Assembly: GCA_035772735.1 (NCBI GenBank)
Contig: JASDFA010000008.1
Location: 5,438,501 to 5,502,500 of the forward strand
DNA: 64,000 nt
Reading direction: 5' to 3'
Source of the DNA: Datura wrightii
Taxonomy: Eukaryota; Streptophyta; Magnoliopsida; Solanales; Solanaceae
The first letter of the stretch is position 1, and the number at the start of each line of letters is the position of its first letter. The notes below the pieces were generated by a model, which saw nothing but the letters and a program-made list of their open reading frames with translations, did not search any database and had not been told where the DNA came from. Shown piece after piece: positions 11,406 to 23,078 of this stretch. The translations under genes were made by a program, and so were the position numbers.

Positions 11406-12140
11406 CACCTCCCTTAACTCTGCTAGAGCCATTTTATTTGGAGGGATCAATATTGGTTGAGTACCTAGAACTAAATCAATGGCAAAGTCTATCTCCCTTT
11501 CGGGAGGAACTCCAAGTAAGTCCTCTGGGAAGACTTCCAAAAACTCACTTACCACTAGAACTGACTACAAGGTCACTAGTTCACTGGCCAAATGTTTGAC
11601 TCGAACTATGTGAGGAATACAACCCTTAGACAACATCTTTCGCGTCTTAAGGTATTAAATGAACATACGTTTATGCATAGAGGTATTGCCTTTCCACTCC
11701 AAAACTGAATCGTTCGGAAATTGGAATCTGACAATCTTTGCTTGGCAATCAACATTAGCATAATACACTACTAGAAAATCCATACCAATAATAACATTAA
11801 AATCAACCATTTAAAGCTCAACTAGATTAGCTAATGTAGATCTATTACATACACGGACTGTACAACCATGGTACACTTTTTAAGCTAACAAAAATTTGCC
11901 AATTGGCATAAACACAATAAATGGCTTAGCAAACAATATAGGAGCTATATAAAACTTATTCTCTATTATTGCAGTAACATAAGAAAGGGTAAATCCTTTA
12001 TTAGTCAAGCATAGATAGAATGGGAGAGTATAATAAAACAACCTATGAAAACATCAGGTGATGACTCTTTGTCTTGGAGATCATTTAGAGCATAAAAGTG
12101 ATTCTGCAATGTCTCTAAACTAGAGGCTTCTCCCCTCATG
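11406..12140 (-). pseudogene. pro: Element A' protease and gag-protease linker
   Basis: Minus strand. The gag-protease linker motif NHFYALNDLQDKESSPDV (about 12110-12050) precedes a decayed active site. DFNVIIGMDFLV lies at about 11810-11775, LEWKG near 11700, and PPEREIDFAIDLVLGTQPI near 11500-11450, leading toward RT. Internal stops are present. The homology ends at the D-LTR fragment, so RT is lost. Confidence 0.7.
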
Positions 12141-12165
12141 CTTGATAATACTCAAGTCACACCCT

Positions 12166-13809
12166 TGTAAAAGTATGACGTGGAAGTTGTTAATAATTAA
12201 CCCAACTAGATTGGGGTCGATCCTATAGGGAATATAGTCAAGATGTAGAATAACGCTAGTATTTATGCTTTTAGTATAGCTATTTCCTAATGGGGCATTT
12301 TAAAGAAAGAATTAAGTAGTATTAGATTGTGGTTGTGATCAAATATATGCAATTAACTAGGAATGTATTACCCATGGATTCATAAAAACTTTGAGTTATT
12401 AAACTACTGATCTACCCCAATATTTAGCCTACAGAATTGATAAGATAGATTCATCCAAATGAATGATTCGTCCCTATTGGATGACTATACTCAATCACCA
12501 GACTAGGCCTATTGAGTTGTTTCAATTTAACTGTTATAAACTATTCCAAATTAACTATTTTGGAACCGCAGCTCAAGTTATTCAATGTAACTTAAAGTTC
12601 AAGACTTTATTGTTCTTCTGTTTTCCTAATCTCTACTGCTCTAGGTTCAAGCAAGGAGAGAATTTGGGCAAGTCCTAACATTGCACATCGTTAAAAAACT
12701 GTTTAAGATGAAGAGATGAACAATAAAAGCGTAAGAATGGTTTTAGAATCAGTTTTATGTCAACCCTAGTTAGTTAATTCACCATGGTTCCAACAATCCT
12801 AGTTGTGGAGGTTTTAGCTATCCATGGTTACAATAAAAGAATTTTATTTCTTGAAAGAAAGCATAGTTAACAACTTACAATGATGATTGAAGAAAACCCC
12901 AATTGGTTATTGCTCAATGAAAAGTATGATCAATTCAAGAACTATCAATGGAATCTCAAAGAAATTCATGAATTGGAACTCCATGTAACGTTAGGAAAAC
13001 AGGAAACACGTTACGACAATAATGAATTGGTCCACTCAAGCAAATAACCTAAAAAAGTATTCATACAAATAATTGGAAACCTTTTCTAAATTAATAGGGA
13101 AACTACTAAAACTGTCGCCGCCAGATCCTACAAGTTGTAGCATGAAGTTACGAGTTGTAGCTTTCATTTGTACTATGTAAGGCAGTCTTGATATCTTCTA
13201 AGTTCTGGGAGAAGGTATGACTTGTATATGACACTACGAGTAGTAGGTTGCCTGTCATGGTCTAATCTTGTTAAGTCTGGAATCCTCTAGAATTTGTCAC
13301 AAGTTTATGGTATGGTCCGTACATTGTAACAATGACTCGTTGTCCCTGTTCATTCTTTGAGACCTGCCAACTTTACATATTCACTAAACTTCACCATCAC
13401 TCCTCGGTATAAGTCATATGATATTGTCACGACTTGTGCCTTCCATTAGTACCACGAGCTCAGGTAAGTGCAAACTTTTGCTTTGATTCATAACTCCTTG
13501 GTATGGCTCATACCATGATTGTACGGCTCATACCAAGAGTTGTAATTGGCCCCAACACTTGTGCACAACTTCTGGTTCTTATCGCGGCTGCATAATACGA
13601 CTCGTATCACCAAGGTACAGCTAGTATTGAGGACTACACTTGGCCCATTTTCTATACTTTTTCCTCTCCTTTTTTAGAATTAAACTCCAAAACGTGATTT
13701 CCCTAAAAACAAATTAAAATCTCCTCATATTTGTATAAATATACCAATAACAAGAATTTTTCCTAAGTTTTATGTGTCCAAAGTGTTTTAAACCCACATC
13801 ACATCAACA
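12166..13809 (-). repeat. LTR copy a of element X
   Basis: On the minus strand it starts TGTTGATGTGATG at 13809 and ends near 12166. It shares with copy b an ordered series of blocks: ATTCATCCAAATGAATGATTC (about 12450), the GGATGACTATACTCAATCACCAG block, AGTTGTGGAGGTTTTAGC (about 12803) and the GGTCGATCCTATAGGGAAT end block. The 13090-13640 part is rich in TACGAGTTGTA/ACGACTCGT-like units. The left boundary is approximate. Confidence 0.65.
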
Positions 13810-14034
13810 CTCTCAACATAAAACTTTTGCATATCCTTAAGCAAACTAAACAAAACTATAGAATGATGCTTAACTATAAAGTAAAGTATAAGACCTACAT
13901 CCAACACATCAAAATTAGCAAATATGAATTGATAACCTAAAACTCAACAAAGCCAAGTCATCTATGTATACATATAACTACACTCTAAGCATTTATGATG
14001 CTCAATCTCACACTTTCTAGTAAAGTATGAAGCG
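13810..14034 (-). other. Internal remnant between the two X LTRs
   Basis: About 225 bp homologous to the sequence right of LTR b (shared ACTTTTGCATRTCCT, GATGCTTAACTA and GCCAAGTCATC), so it is a 3' internal remnant with polypurine tract, not flanking DNA. No coding sequence. Confidence 0.55.
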
Positions 14035-15643
14035 TACGTTATCAATAAAGATCCCAACAAAATGGTTGCGGTCGAACCTATAGGGAATAGGGTAAGATCT
14101 AGACGAATGCCTGTACTTGAACTTGTTGGTGAGTTATCTCCAAATTAGGGGGCTTTAGAGAATATTAATATTAAAACAAGATTATAATTGTGATTGATAT
14201 CAAGATTTTCAAATAACTAGGGTAAGTGTTCCAGATGGATTCATAACTACTTCAGGTATACATACATGACAATCCCAATGCTTACTTGTAGAACTGATAA
14301 CTAGGGTTCATCCAAATGACTGGTTCATTTCTAATGGATGACTAAACTCAATCACTAGGTCAGGTCTCATAAGCAGTTTATTTCTTAACGTTATCAATAT
14401 GTTCCAAATTTAATTATCCTACGACCACAACTTAACTTAATACAATGATCATAAAGACCAAGACTTCGTTGTAATTCTCTTTTATTAATCTCTACTTCTC
14501 TAGGTTCAAGCAAGTAAAGAATTTGGATAAGTTCTAACACTGTATACCGCTAAGAAAGGTCTAAAGATGAAGCGAATACAATACAAGCTTTTAGCACTAG
14601 TTTTGAATCACTTTTGTGTAACCCTATTTCGTTAATCTACCATGGTTCCCACAACCCCCTAGTTGTGGAGGTTTTAGCCTCTCATGATTGTAAGATTAAA
14701 ATTTGCATTCACAGACAAACACATAATTAAATACTTTACAACAATAATTGGAAGAAAACCTAATTTGAATATCAAAGAACAATCTCAAAAACAATGGATG
14801 CAATCATGGTTTGATCCTAAGAATTTCTCTCCATAACTTGATAAAAATTTACAAAAATTATTCTTTACACGTCTCTACACCTTCGTTTCTGCATTCTATA
14901 CTTAAATAAAACATGAAAAAGTATTTATACAGACATTAGAAACCTTTTCCTAAGCTAACAGGGAATTTTCCATATCTGACGTTGACTGTATCATGACTAA
15001 ACCTACGACCCGTAACAGGATTGTATGGGTCATACCTGCTTCTCATAAATCCTTACCTGTTGCTGATTTTTCTATGAGTTGGTATGCTGGTACGACCCGT
15101 ACCACTGTTCTACGAGTCATACAATGCATCCGTGGCTTGGCCTTGAGAACTCTGACATCTTCTGAAGTTTTCCACCAGTGTTGTGGTACGCCTCATAATT
15201 TCCTCCTACGACTCGTACTGCTTGTTGTATCTGATGTTCTACCAAGTATTGAAGAATTACTTGAAGCTCACCATGGCTCATGGTACGGGTCTTATGTGAG
15301 TGCTACGATCTGTGAGTTCCTCCCATACCAAGAGACTTCCTTTGAGGAAATTCCTCCGAACAATTCCACGACTCCAGTTGCAGCTTGTACTGAGAATCGT
15401 ACATTGCCTTCCTCTTATTCCAGCCTTCTGACTTTCACCACGATTTTCAGAACGGCTTGTACTGAGACCTGCACTTGGTATATTTTCTGCATTTTTATGC
15501 CTCTTTTTTACATTTTTGCTCCAACACTTATTTTCGCTAAAATCAAAGTAAAAGTACCTCATATCCATAAAAAGATGCCTAAGTCCATGCTATTTTCTCC
15601 ATTTTAAGCGTCAAAAGTGCTATAAACTCACCGCACATCAACA
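14035..15643 (-). repeat. LTR copy b of element X
   Basis: On the minus strand it starts TGTTGATGTGCGGTGAG at 15643. It matches copy a throughout with many substitutions. A 204-codon plus-strand frame at 14993-15607 lies inside it, antisense, and is driven by the TACGAC/GTACGAGTC units; it has no protein family signal. The inner boundary near 14035 is approximate. Confidence 0.65.
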
Positions 15644-17194
15644 CCCTCAACTTAAGACTTTTGCATGTCCTCAGGGAAAGGAAAAATCTAAACACGATGC
15701 TTAACTAGAAAAAAACCTAGGATACTACAACCAACAATGAACCAAAATTTTCACTATAAACTCAAACAATTTTTGACCCTTTTTCCCGTGAACCAAATCA
15801 GCACATGCACTTCAAGAAACCACAAAAACATGATAAACATGGATCAAGATATGTCATCTAGCTATAACAGATAGCCAAGTCATCACCAATGCTTTTCACA
15901 CTGACCACTGGTAGAGTTAAACACAAACCATTCACCCTCATAGCGCATGAAGTCCCCCACTCATAAATATATTAAAATATGAAATATGGTACTGAACAAG
16001 TAAGACTCTCACTTTCACAAAGAAGTACCACATACGGCATGTCAGATACTATAGGCTTGCCCTTATTTTCTCTACTTCTGTTTGTCAAATGGTCAGGCTA
16101 TGATCACTGTAGTACTTCCTTTGGCTTATAATGTAGGATTTCGTGCTGGATATGGTATAGATGGAATCTTTTGAGTGACTAGACCCCTCCTTGGCACTAC
16201 ATACATGTGGCTCGATTTTTTCACTTTTTCACCCTTTTTGCTTTTTCCACTTTTAACTCCCTTTTCACCCTTTTTATGCACTTGTTTGAGTGTGGTATGT
16301 TTCTTCAAACTCTTCATGCAACTTTCTCTTTTTGGATTTTCTTTTTCAATTTTTTTGACATTTTTTCTTTTTTCTTTTGTCACACCACACCTCATTTTTC
16401 ACCTTTTTCTTTTCTTTTTCATTTTTGCCTTCCCAATATTTTAGGCACCCCTACTCTAGCCACCCTCAACTTAGGCATTTTGCCTATGTTGAGGTTCACA
16501 ATGTCCAACGAGTGAATAGGGTCAAAACAAGTTCATTATAAAAACGGGTACAGTTAATTTTGGTTAATCAAAGAAAAATGGTTCATTTAAGGCTCAAAAT
16601 CGGGATCAAAGGAATCATATCATTTTGGTAGGGTCATTTAAGCTAAAAATGTGCTAAACAAAAATGACCTCTGATCCTTTCCTAAACACCCATCCTAATA
16701 CCTATTTAAAGACCAACCAGGCATGTTCTAGATCCTCTATGCAGTATTGAACTAGTTATCAGACCTCACTCACTCATGGTACATCTCATCCATTAACTTT
16801 ACCTATCTATTTTATACATGGGTAACACAAATTATTCATGCTAATATACTAAATTACATAAAAAGATCCATAGAAATCATGATTTGCAATCACAAGTACA
16901 TAGCTAATCATCAAAAAATTTTAAAACAAGGTTAAATTTTTTCAAATTCAAAACTAATGCAATTTATTGGCTGAGTAATCCTAAGCTACTTTCTATTTAA
17001 ACAAATATCACAAAAATAAAATCCTAAACATGATTGCTCTACTAGATAGCATACCCAAGGAAAAAGAAACACGTCAAAAAAAATCCTCAGATGATTCAAA
17101 ATCCAAAAAATACAAGTACACTCCCTCCCCTTTTTAAAAAGCATGCTTCGTCCCAGAAGCATAGAATATAAAGCATAAGGAAGAGACATACCTA
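15644..17194 (-). other. 3' internal (noncoding) region of element X
   Basis: Read on the minus strand, this holds the terminal purine tract (15656-15644) and, 0.8 kb inside, a second copy of TAAGTTGAGGGTG (16472-16460) overlapping a 14-bp hairpin (16464-16494). The plus strand is pyrimidine-rich at 16207-16440 (CTTTTT runs), which creates long but meaningless frames on both strands. I see no ORF with family features. The right end is the LTR start of element B. Confidence 0.45.
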
Positions 17195-19327
17195 TGTAAT
17201 ACCCCAAAAACCTTAAGATCAGACTCAGGAGTTCAAACAGAGAAAATGGAATTCTCTGCACCAGGTCACAGGAAGAGTCATTCAGTGACCCATCAGGGAC
17301 AGCATGAGTCGTTAAGTGACTCGTGGGGAGGGGTATGGTCATGATTGAAATTTTTAGTTGGGAACTGGCCATGGGTGTGACCACAAGTCATGGTCAACAC
17401 CACGATTCATTGGGTGGCCCATGGTCAAAGGCAGTTGAAGGATGGAGGAAGAGCAGGTACTGAACTGAATGACTAATCACCTTGAGTCATGCTAAATGCC
17501 ATGATTCTTGGAGTGGGTCATGGTTAGTAGTTGGTTAAAGATTATATGTTTTTTGGAAGTGAGGGTGACGGGAAGTGACCACTAGCCGTGTTCATTGGCA
17601 ACATCTTGCCCAGTATCGCGTTGGGACTGGCAGTCTTTTTGTCTCTGCGAGTTTATTAAGGGCTTTTCTATAATTCCGAATTCCTAAGGCCTAAACTACG
17701 TCATTTTAAGTATTTTATGAAGCGTTAATTCATCCAAATCCTACCCTAATTCATGCATGCAAGCTTAGAGATTTGAGAGGTGATCAAGGCTAGTCCTTCA
17801 AAGTTCTTCCTCAATTATCTTTGGGCTATCAAGGATGTGAAAAAATCAGGTTTATCCAGGTATGTAAGGCTATGAATGGGTGCAATTGTCCACTCCAACT
17901 CCTAGTTCCCTCTCAATTCATAATTTCCTAATTGATGATTCCATGGGGTTTTCACCCAATGCACGAATTCCCAAGTCTTAATCATGGATATGATCTAAGC
18001 ATGATTTAAATGATGAATTATGATTGATGGGAAGATTTTATAATGTTTTAAATTATAAATTATGTTTTCAACTTTTCTAAACTATGATACCCATCCATGA
18101 ATATTCATAAAAGTTGAGATCTATGAGATATTTGTACAAGTATAATGAGATGTTTATGAGGAGTGCATGACTTCGAAATACCCATGTTTATGTTCATGTT
18201 TCCGAAGTGAATTAAGTTGATTTCAAGCATATTAAGTAATGGACGAGTCTATATGAATAAGTATGTTTTATGATTTCATGAATTAGCTTATCACATGGTT
18301 TTGGAGTCAATACTCCCATTATTTTCATCTTGTGGCATGGTTTGAGCCAAGGCTCCTCATGTTATGATCTCAGATTATGCATGTATGTTATTTTATTTAG
18401 CTTCGTCACTAGAAGATGGTCAACTTCATTGAAAAATAATGGACAACATATGCATATTTTTGGGAGTATTGTCTAGCACCGAGTAGGCTATAGGTTAGTC
18501 AATTCGGTGGATCAGAACGATGCGCCAACGTAGGTTATATATACATACTATTTGGAACTCCCTTGTGAGCTTCCCCTGCTCCTAAGGTTCCTTCAGCTTG
18601 ATATTGATATCATGGTTTCGTCCGTAGCCTTGTTAAGTCTTTGGATGGCTCTTCCCACTTAAGTATAATAGTTGGGACCATGTAACCTCCATTGTGGTAA
18701 TATTGGTTACATGACGAGTCTCCTATTGTTCCTCATGATTTCAGTTATAAACTTTAGTTATGCTCAGATCATGATTTCAGAAAATAGCATGCAAGCCTTA
18801 CTCTCAGAATCTTATCTTGATTATGTTTTACTATATGCATAATTTATAATTTTACTTACTTAGCTTTTTTACTTACTTTGCATACTCCACACATTCCACG
18901 TACTAACCGCATACTATATGCTATATCATTTTATGATACAGGATCCCATATCCAGAATCAGTCTCGCCACTAGTCAGATTTCCAGAGTTAGCACTTTTCA
19001 GTCCAGTTGGTGGGTCCTCATCTTGTGAGGGACCTTCTTAGATGTTGTGTTTCATCTTTTCCGTTTTCAGACTATAGTGAGTTAGCTGGGTTCTTGTCCC
19101 ATTACCTCATTAGTATTAGAGGTTTTTCGAACATAGTTTATATTTCAGCTTTGGATTCATGTATGTATTCAGATGTTATGATTGTTTAGACTTCCCCTAT
19201 GTTATTCATGTTGATCTTCAGTTTTAACGAATGAGTTAAATGTTATGTTCATGTCATGGGTCGACTTGGAGCCTCTCGGGGTTCTTTGTCTTGTGTCTCT
19301 ATCCATGCCTATGTTCGGGTAGTGATA
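17195..19327 (+). repeat. 5' LTR of element B
   Basis: Starts TGTAATACCCCAAAAACC and ends GTAGTGATA, 2133 bp. It has the same block order as the C LTRs: opening box, ACGAGTCAT/CACGATTCATTGG repeats (17280-17520), CAGGTATGTAAGGCTATGAATGGG (about 17858), late CTTACTTTGCATACTCCACACATTCC and GGATCCC blocks. No coding sequence; the frame 19007-19189 is meaningless. A primer-binding site follows four bases later. Confidence 0.88.
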
Positions 19328-19331
19328 AACT

Positions 19332-19343
19332 TGGTATCAGAGC
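19332..19343 (+). other. Primer-binding site of element B
   Basis: TGGTATCAGAGC, the complement of the 3' end of initiator tRNA-Met, four bases after the LTR. This is the usual priming site of chromoviruses. Confidence 0.9.
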
Positions 19344-19490
19344 ATTAGGGTTTGAAGTGTCCTAGGCTGTCTAAAAGTTGTGCTAAATAGAGTATTTTTC
19401 ATGAGTGTGAAGCATGCCACACTTATGATAAAGAGGCTATGGGCATTTAGGAAATGTTCCCTTTTTTCATAATCTAAATCGTGCGAGAAA

Positions 19491-20380
19491 ATGTCTCTCT
19501 ACCGTTCTACCTCGTGGTATGAGTTAAACTCTGTACATTCCTCTAACTCGTGCAATATGCATATGCAGAAACATGTCTTCTTAGAGAGACAACAAGAGTC
19601 AGCTAGCCCCACCAACCCTAATGGATCCCATGTTCAGGCATGTTACGGATGTAGAATTCGGGGCCTTTTTCAGACTGTTGATACGGGCCATGATCACCTA
19701 GCCTACCTAGCAAACTTTCCCATTCGTGAACCCTACAGAAGAGGCAACAACTACTAGGGTTCAAGACTTCACGATGAGGAGTCCGTCTAAGTTTGGTTGT
19801 TTAAGTATGGATGGAGAGTTCAAGAGGGGAGAAGGTAGGAACAAAAGGCCCAAGACTGAATACTTGGAGAGTACCCAGCAAGGGTCAAGTAGTGGAAGTC
19901 ATTCTCAACCCCAGTAGAGGTCTTTAGCTCAGGTTAGGGAAAACAGCCCCCGGGTGAGAGAGATTACTTATCCAGTTTGCAAGCGCTGCAGAAAGAACCA
20001 CCTGAGAAAGTGCATGGTGGATTATGATGTTTACTTCTATTGTGTCCGGCCCGGTCATAAACACAGAGATTGCCCATCAACCAAGCGAGACGGCCAGAGA
20101 GGTCATGCCATGGCCACCCATCCAGCAGCCCTATCTAGCCGGTTAACATGCTTAAAATGCGATAGAGCACACATAGGACAGTGTTTTGAAGGTTCAGACA
20201 CTTGTTTTGACTGTGGGGAGCCTTGACACATACACAAGAATTGCCCATCGGCCAAGCAGGGCAAGGGTAGAGCTAATGCACCAATCACCAGATCTGCAAC
20301 TCTAGCAAAATCGCCCATCCTAATAGGACAAATTACTAAGAGCAAGTGCCAGTCAACCTCAGATGTAGTCCCAGGTATGT
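19491..20380 (+). pseudogene. gag: Element B gag remnant with two zinc-knuckle pairs
   Basis: The capsid part is mostly decayed (short frames 19491-19917). The 19954-20226 frame then shows CKRCRKNHLRKC followed by a FYCVRPGHKHRDCPS knuckle, and next CLKCDRAHIGQC followed by CFDCGEP. After a TGA at 20224 the latter continues as HIHKNCPS. So the atypical CxxCxxxHxxxC plus CCHC pair occurs twice in a row, where A and C show it once. Gag would bind the element RNA; this copy is broken by several stops. Confidence 0.75.
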
Positions 20381-21714
20381 TATAAGTCTTCCTATTGAAC
20401 CTACCATGATTGGTAGTTCTGCGAACTACTGTATAAGGTACGAGATCCCTATTGCATGTTAGTATGAGAGTTATTATGTGAACGGTATAGGATAGTTATA
20501 GGTATGAAATCTTCAGCAATATATTTGGTGGTGAATGGGAAGTTTGGAGCTACTGATATTAGTGTAACCTTAATGAAGGATCATAGAGCCTTAGAATGAT
20601 GGCCTTAACTAAGGGGAAGATGGTAAGTGAAGGGCCATGTCTAGTCCTAAGTTTTCTAGTAAGGAAGTTCTAGAAATATTATTTCGGGGTAGTCAATCCA
20701 TTCTCCTTTAGATGTTTCCCTTATGTTTTGCTCGATGCTAAGCTCAACTCATGCTTATGTTCAGAACCCTAAGATGATAAGTAACCCCGTTAGTCAGCAA
20801 TCCTAATATTACCCCATGACTACACAAAGATCTAGCTTCGTGTCATGACCCTATTTATGAATGTGAACTCATGACTCTCAGCATGCTCAGCTCTATGAAT
20901 TCAGTCCTTAAGATTTTCCTTATCGGCTCATAAGATTGTGCTATATCAGGTACATGCCCAACTTATATTTCTTTGATGATTAGTGCTCATAACTTCGTTA
21001 CTCTAAACCCTATGAATGTTAATGGGAATGATGTTTAATATGGGTATGTTTAAGGTAACTCCCTATCCCTGCCATAGGTGCCGAGAATGTAGAGTCCAGG
21101 AAGTGTAGTTATTAGCCAAGCTAGGAAGTGCAACAACTCGCATTGTAATTTTTTATTGTTGATCCATTTCCCTAGGTTTAACCTTTTTGTATCTTAATTG
21201 TTTTTATTAGTGAATTGTGGAGGCGGACGACACCATTCCTCAGATGATCTAATTAAGATTGGGTGAGATTTTCGATTTTTAAAAGGTTTGAAGTTTGAGG
21301 GGTCAAACAAAGTCAACATTTCTGGTTAACGAGCTTGAATTTGGATTCTGAGAGCTATGTTAGTTCTGGACGGTGATTTCTTGATTTAGTTGGGTTGTTT
21401 GCATAGATCCCAAGGTGATTGGAGAGTGATTAGAACCTTTGGTAGAATTTATGAGCTTTAAGGAGGCTAAGTTTGACCATGTCAACTTTCTTTCAAAACG
21501 ATCTTATATCAGTAATTTGATGATTCCAACCGGCCCAGAATGGGTTTTACAATTGAATCACATAGTTGGTTGGTGCCTGATGGTCTCTGGATGAGCTTCA
21601 GGTGGAATTGAACATTTTATATGTTTAGCATGATTTTAAGTATCAAATGTTGCAACTCAGAGGTTCGTTTTCCAAGACTTTAAAAATTCTTAGCTTGAAT
21701 TATAGGAGTTCGCT
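20381..21714 (+). other. Decayed middle of element B; possible foreign LTR fragment at 21215-21714
   Basis: This is where protease, RT and RNase H should be. I could not recognise any RT or protease motif. The stretch 21215-21714 (GGTCAAACAAAGTCAACATTT and following) resembles in style the LTRs of long chromoviruses I associate with Solanaceae, so pol may have been replaced by a truncated LTR; this is an inference from memory without alignment. Confidence 0.4.
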
Positions 21715-23078
21715 TAGTTGACTTGACCGATGGTGGTATTATTGTTCAAAATGGATAAAAATCATCTTTGGTGACTGAAATAAAAGCTAGACAAGACAAG
21801 GATCCTATTTTAGTAAAGTTAAAGGAAGTGGTTTAGGATCAGAAGGTGGAGGTCTTCCCCAAATGGGGAGATGGTGTGCGTTGATATTAAGGTCATTTGT
21901 GTGTTTTGGGTGTGGATGATTTGAGAAATTGGATGTTGCACGAGGCTCATGGTTCCAAATATCTACCCATCTAGGTGCCACCAAGATATATAGTGACCTA
22001 CGGGAAGTCTATTGGTGGGATAGAAGGAACAAAGACATTACAGAATTTGTGGCTAAGTGCCCAAATTGTCAACAAGTGAAAGTGGAGCATCAATAATCGG
22101 GAGGTGTGCTTCAAGAAATCAGTATCCCTACTTCAAAGTGGGAGGAGATCAATATGGACATCATCACAGAGTTTCCTCGCACTCATCGATAGTATGACTT
22201 CATTGGGTTGTCGTGGATAGGTTGACCAAAGCAACTCATTTTCTACTTGTCAAAACCACTGATTCAGCGGTTGATTATGCTAAAATTATACATATAGAAG
22301 CTAGTTCGGGTTAATGGAGTGCCATTGTCCATTATTTCAAATAGAGGTACGCAGTTTACCTCCTAGTTTTGGAGATTGTTTCAAAAGGGACTTGGTATTC
22401 CTTTCAAGCTTAGCACAACATTTCACCTACAAAGAGATGCCCAAGTGGAGCTGACTATTCTGACTCTCGAGGACATGTTGAGAGTGTGTGTGATTGACTT
22501 CAAGGGTAGATGGGATGATCATTTTCCTCTAGTTGAGTTTGCGTATAGCAACAACTACCGTTCCAGCATTCAGATGGCTCCGTTTGAGGTTCTCTATGGG
22601 TGCATATGTAGATCACCTATTGGTTGGTTTGAAGTCGGTGGAGCTGCGATGATAGGTCCACATTCATCCCATGAGAGCATGGAGAAAATTTAGCTTATAA
22701 GAGTCAGGTTGAAAACAACTCAGAGTTGCCAAAAGTTCTGTGCGAATGTGAGGAGAGAACTTGAGTTTGGAGTCGATGATTGGGTGTTTCTAAAGGTACC
22801 TCCCATGAAGGGAGTGATGAGGTTCATAAAGAAAGCGAAACTCAGCCATGTTATCTTGGTGACTACCGGATTGCAAAAAGGGTTGGAAAGGTAGCATATG
22901 AATTAGAGTTTCCCTTAGAATTAGCTTCAGTCCATCCTGTTTTTCATGTATCGCTCTTAAAAAAGAGTTTTGCATGATCCAGCTCCAGTTGTTCCTGTGG
23001 ATAGTGTCGGTGTGAAAGACAACATTAGTTAGAAGAGTTTCTCGTGGATATATTAGATCGTCAAGTTCGCAAGCTAAG
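21715..23078 (+). pseudogene. pol: Element B integrase and first part of chromodomain
   Basis: Begins in the RNase H-integrase linker (KARQDKDPILVKLKE, about 21788-21830). CPNCQQVKVEHQ lies near 22059-22094. Integrase core: KLSTTFHLQRDAQ, TLEDMLRVCVIDFKG, FPLVEFAYSNNYRSSIQMAPFEVLYG (22400-22600). Next come the VFLKVPPMKGVMRF module (about 22787) and HPVFHVSLLKKSF (22932-22975). The chromodomain starts with LDRQVRKL and is cut at 23078 by element C after the bases CTAAG. Frameshifts and stops are frequent. Confidence 0.82.
23074..23078 (+). other. Target-site duplication of element C, left copy
   Basis: CTAAG directly before the C 5' LTR; the same five bases follow the C 3' LTR at 31814-31818, and the chromodomain reading of B continues across them. 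Confidence 0.92.

Larger units (their letters stand above)
6709..12140 (-). mobile_element. Element A': decayed Tekay-like element, RT missing, 5' LTR absent
   Basis: Read on the minus strand, the order is protease (12140-11406), RNase H (10862-10411), integrase and chromodomain (10400-8982), polypurine tract and 3' LTR (8739-6709). The RT domain is absent; in its place lies a fragment of a D-family LTR. The outer end of the LTR is cut off at 6708/6709 by element A. At the other end, homology stops near the gag-protease junction where element X begins. It is related to B and C, not a copy of A. Confidence 0.8.
12141..17194 (-). mobile_element. Element X: Athila-like LTR element, minus strand, LTR-internal-LTR tandem
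   Basis: Two diverged copies of one ~1.6-kb LTR (12166-13809 and 14035-15643), each followed on its right by the same 3' internal sequence. On the minus strand the polypurine-type tract TTAAGTTGAGGGTG leads into the LTR start TGTTGATGTG. The 15644-17194 internal part resembles the 3' tail of element D (for example TTTTGAGCCTTAAA near 16590). Post-ORF1 sequence of the same orientation reappears at 54018-54116, so X may be the host of B and F. Confidence 0.55.

Noticed and set aside
14993..15607. 204-codon open frame on the plus strand
   Set aside because: Lies antisense inside LTR b of element X; composition follows the TACGAC repeat units; LTR a lacks the frame.
16126..16515. Overlapping Lys-rich and Phe-rich frames on both strands
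   Set aside because: Product of the pyrimidine-rich tract; no domain and no conserved counterpart.
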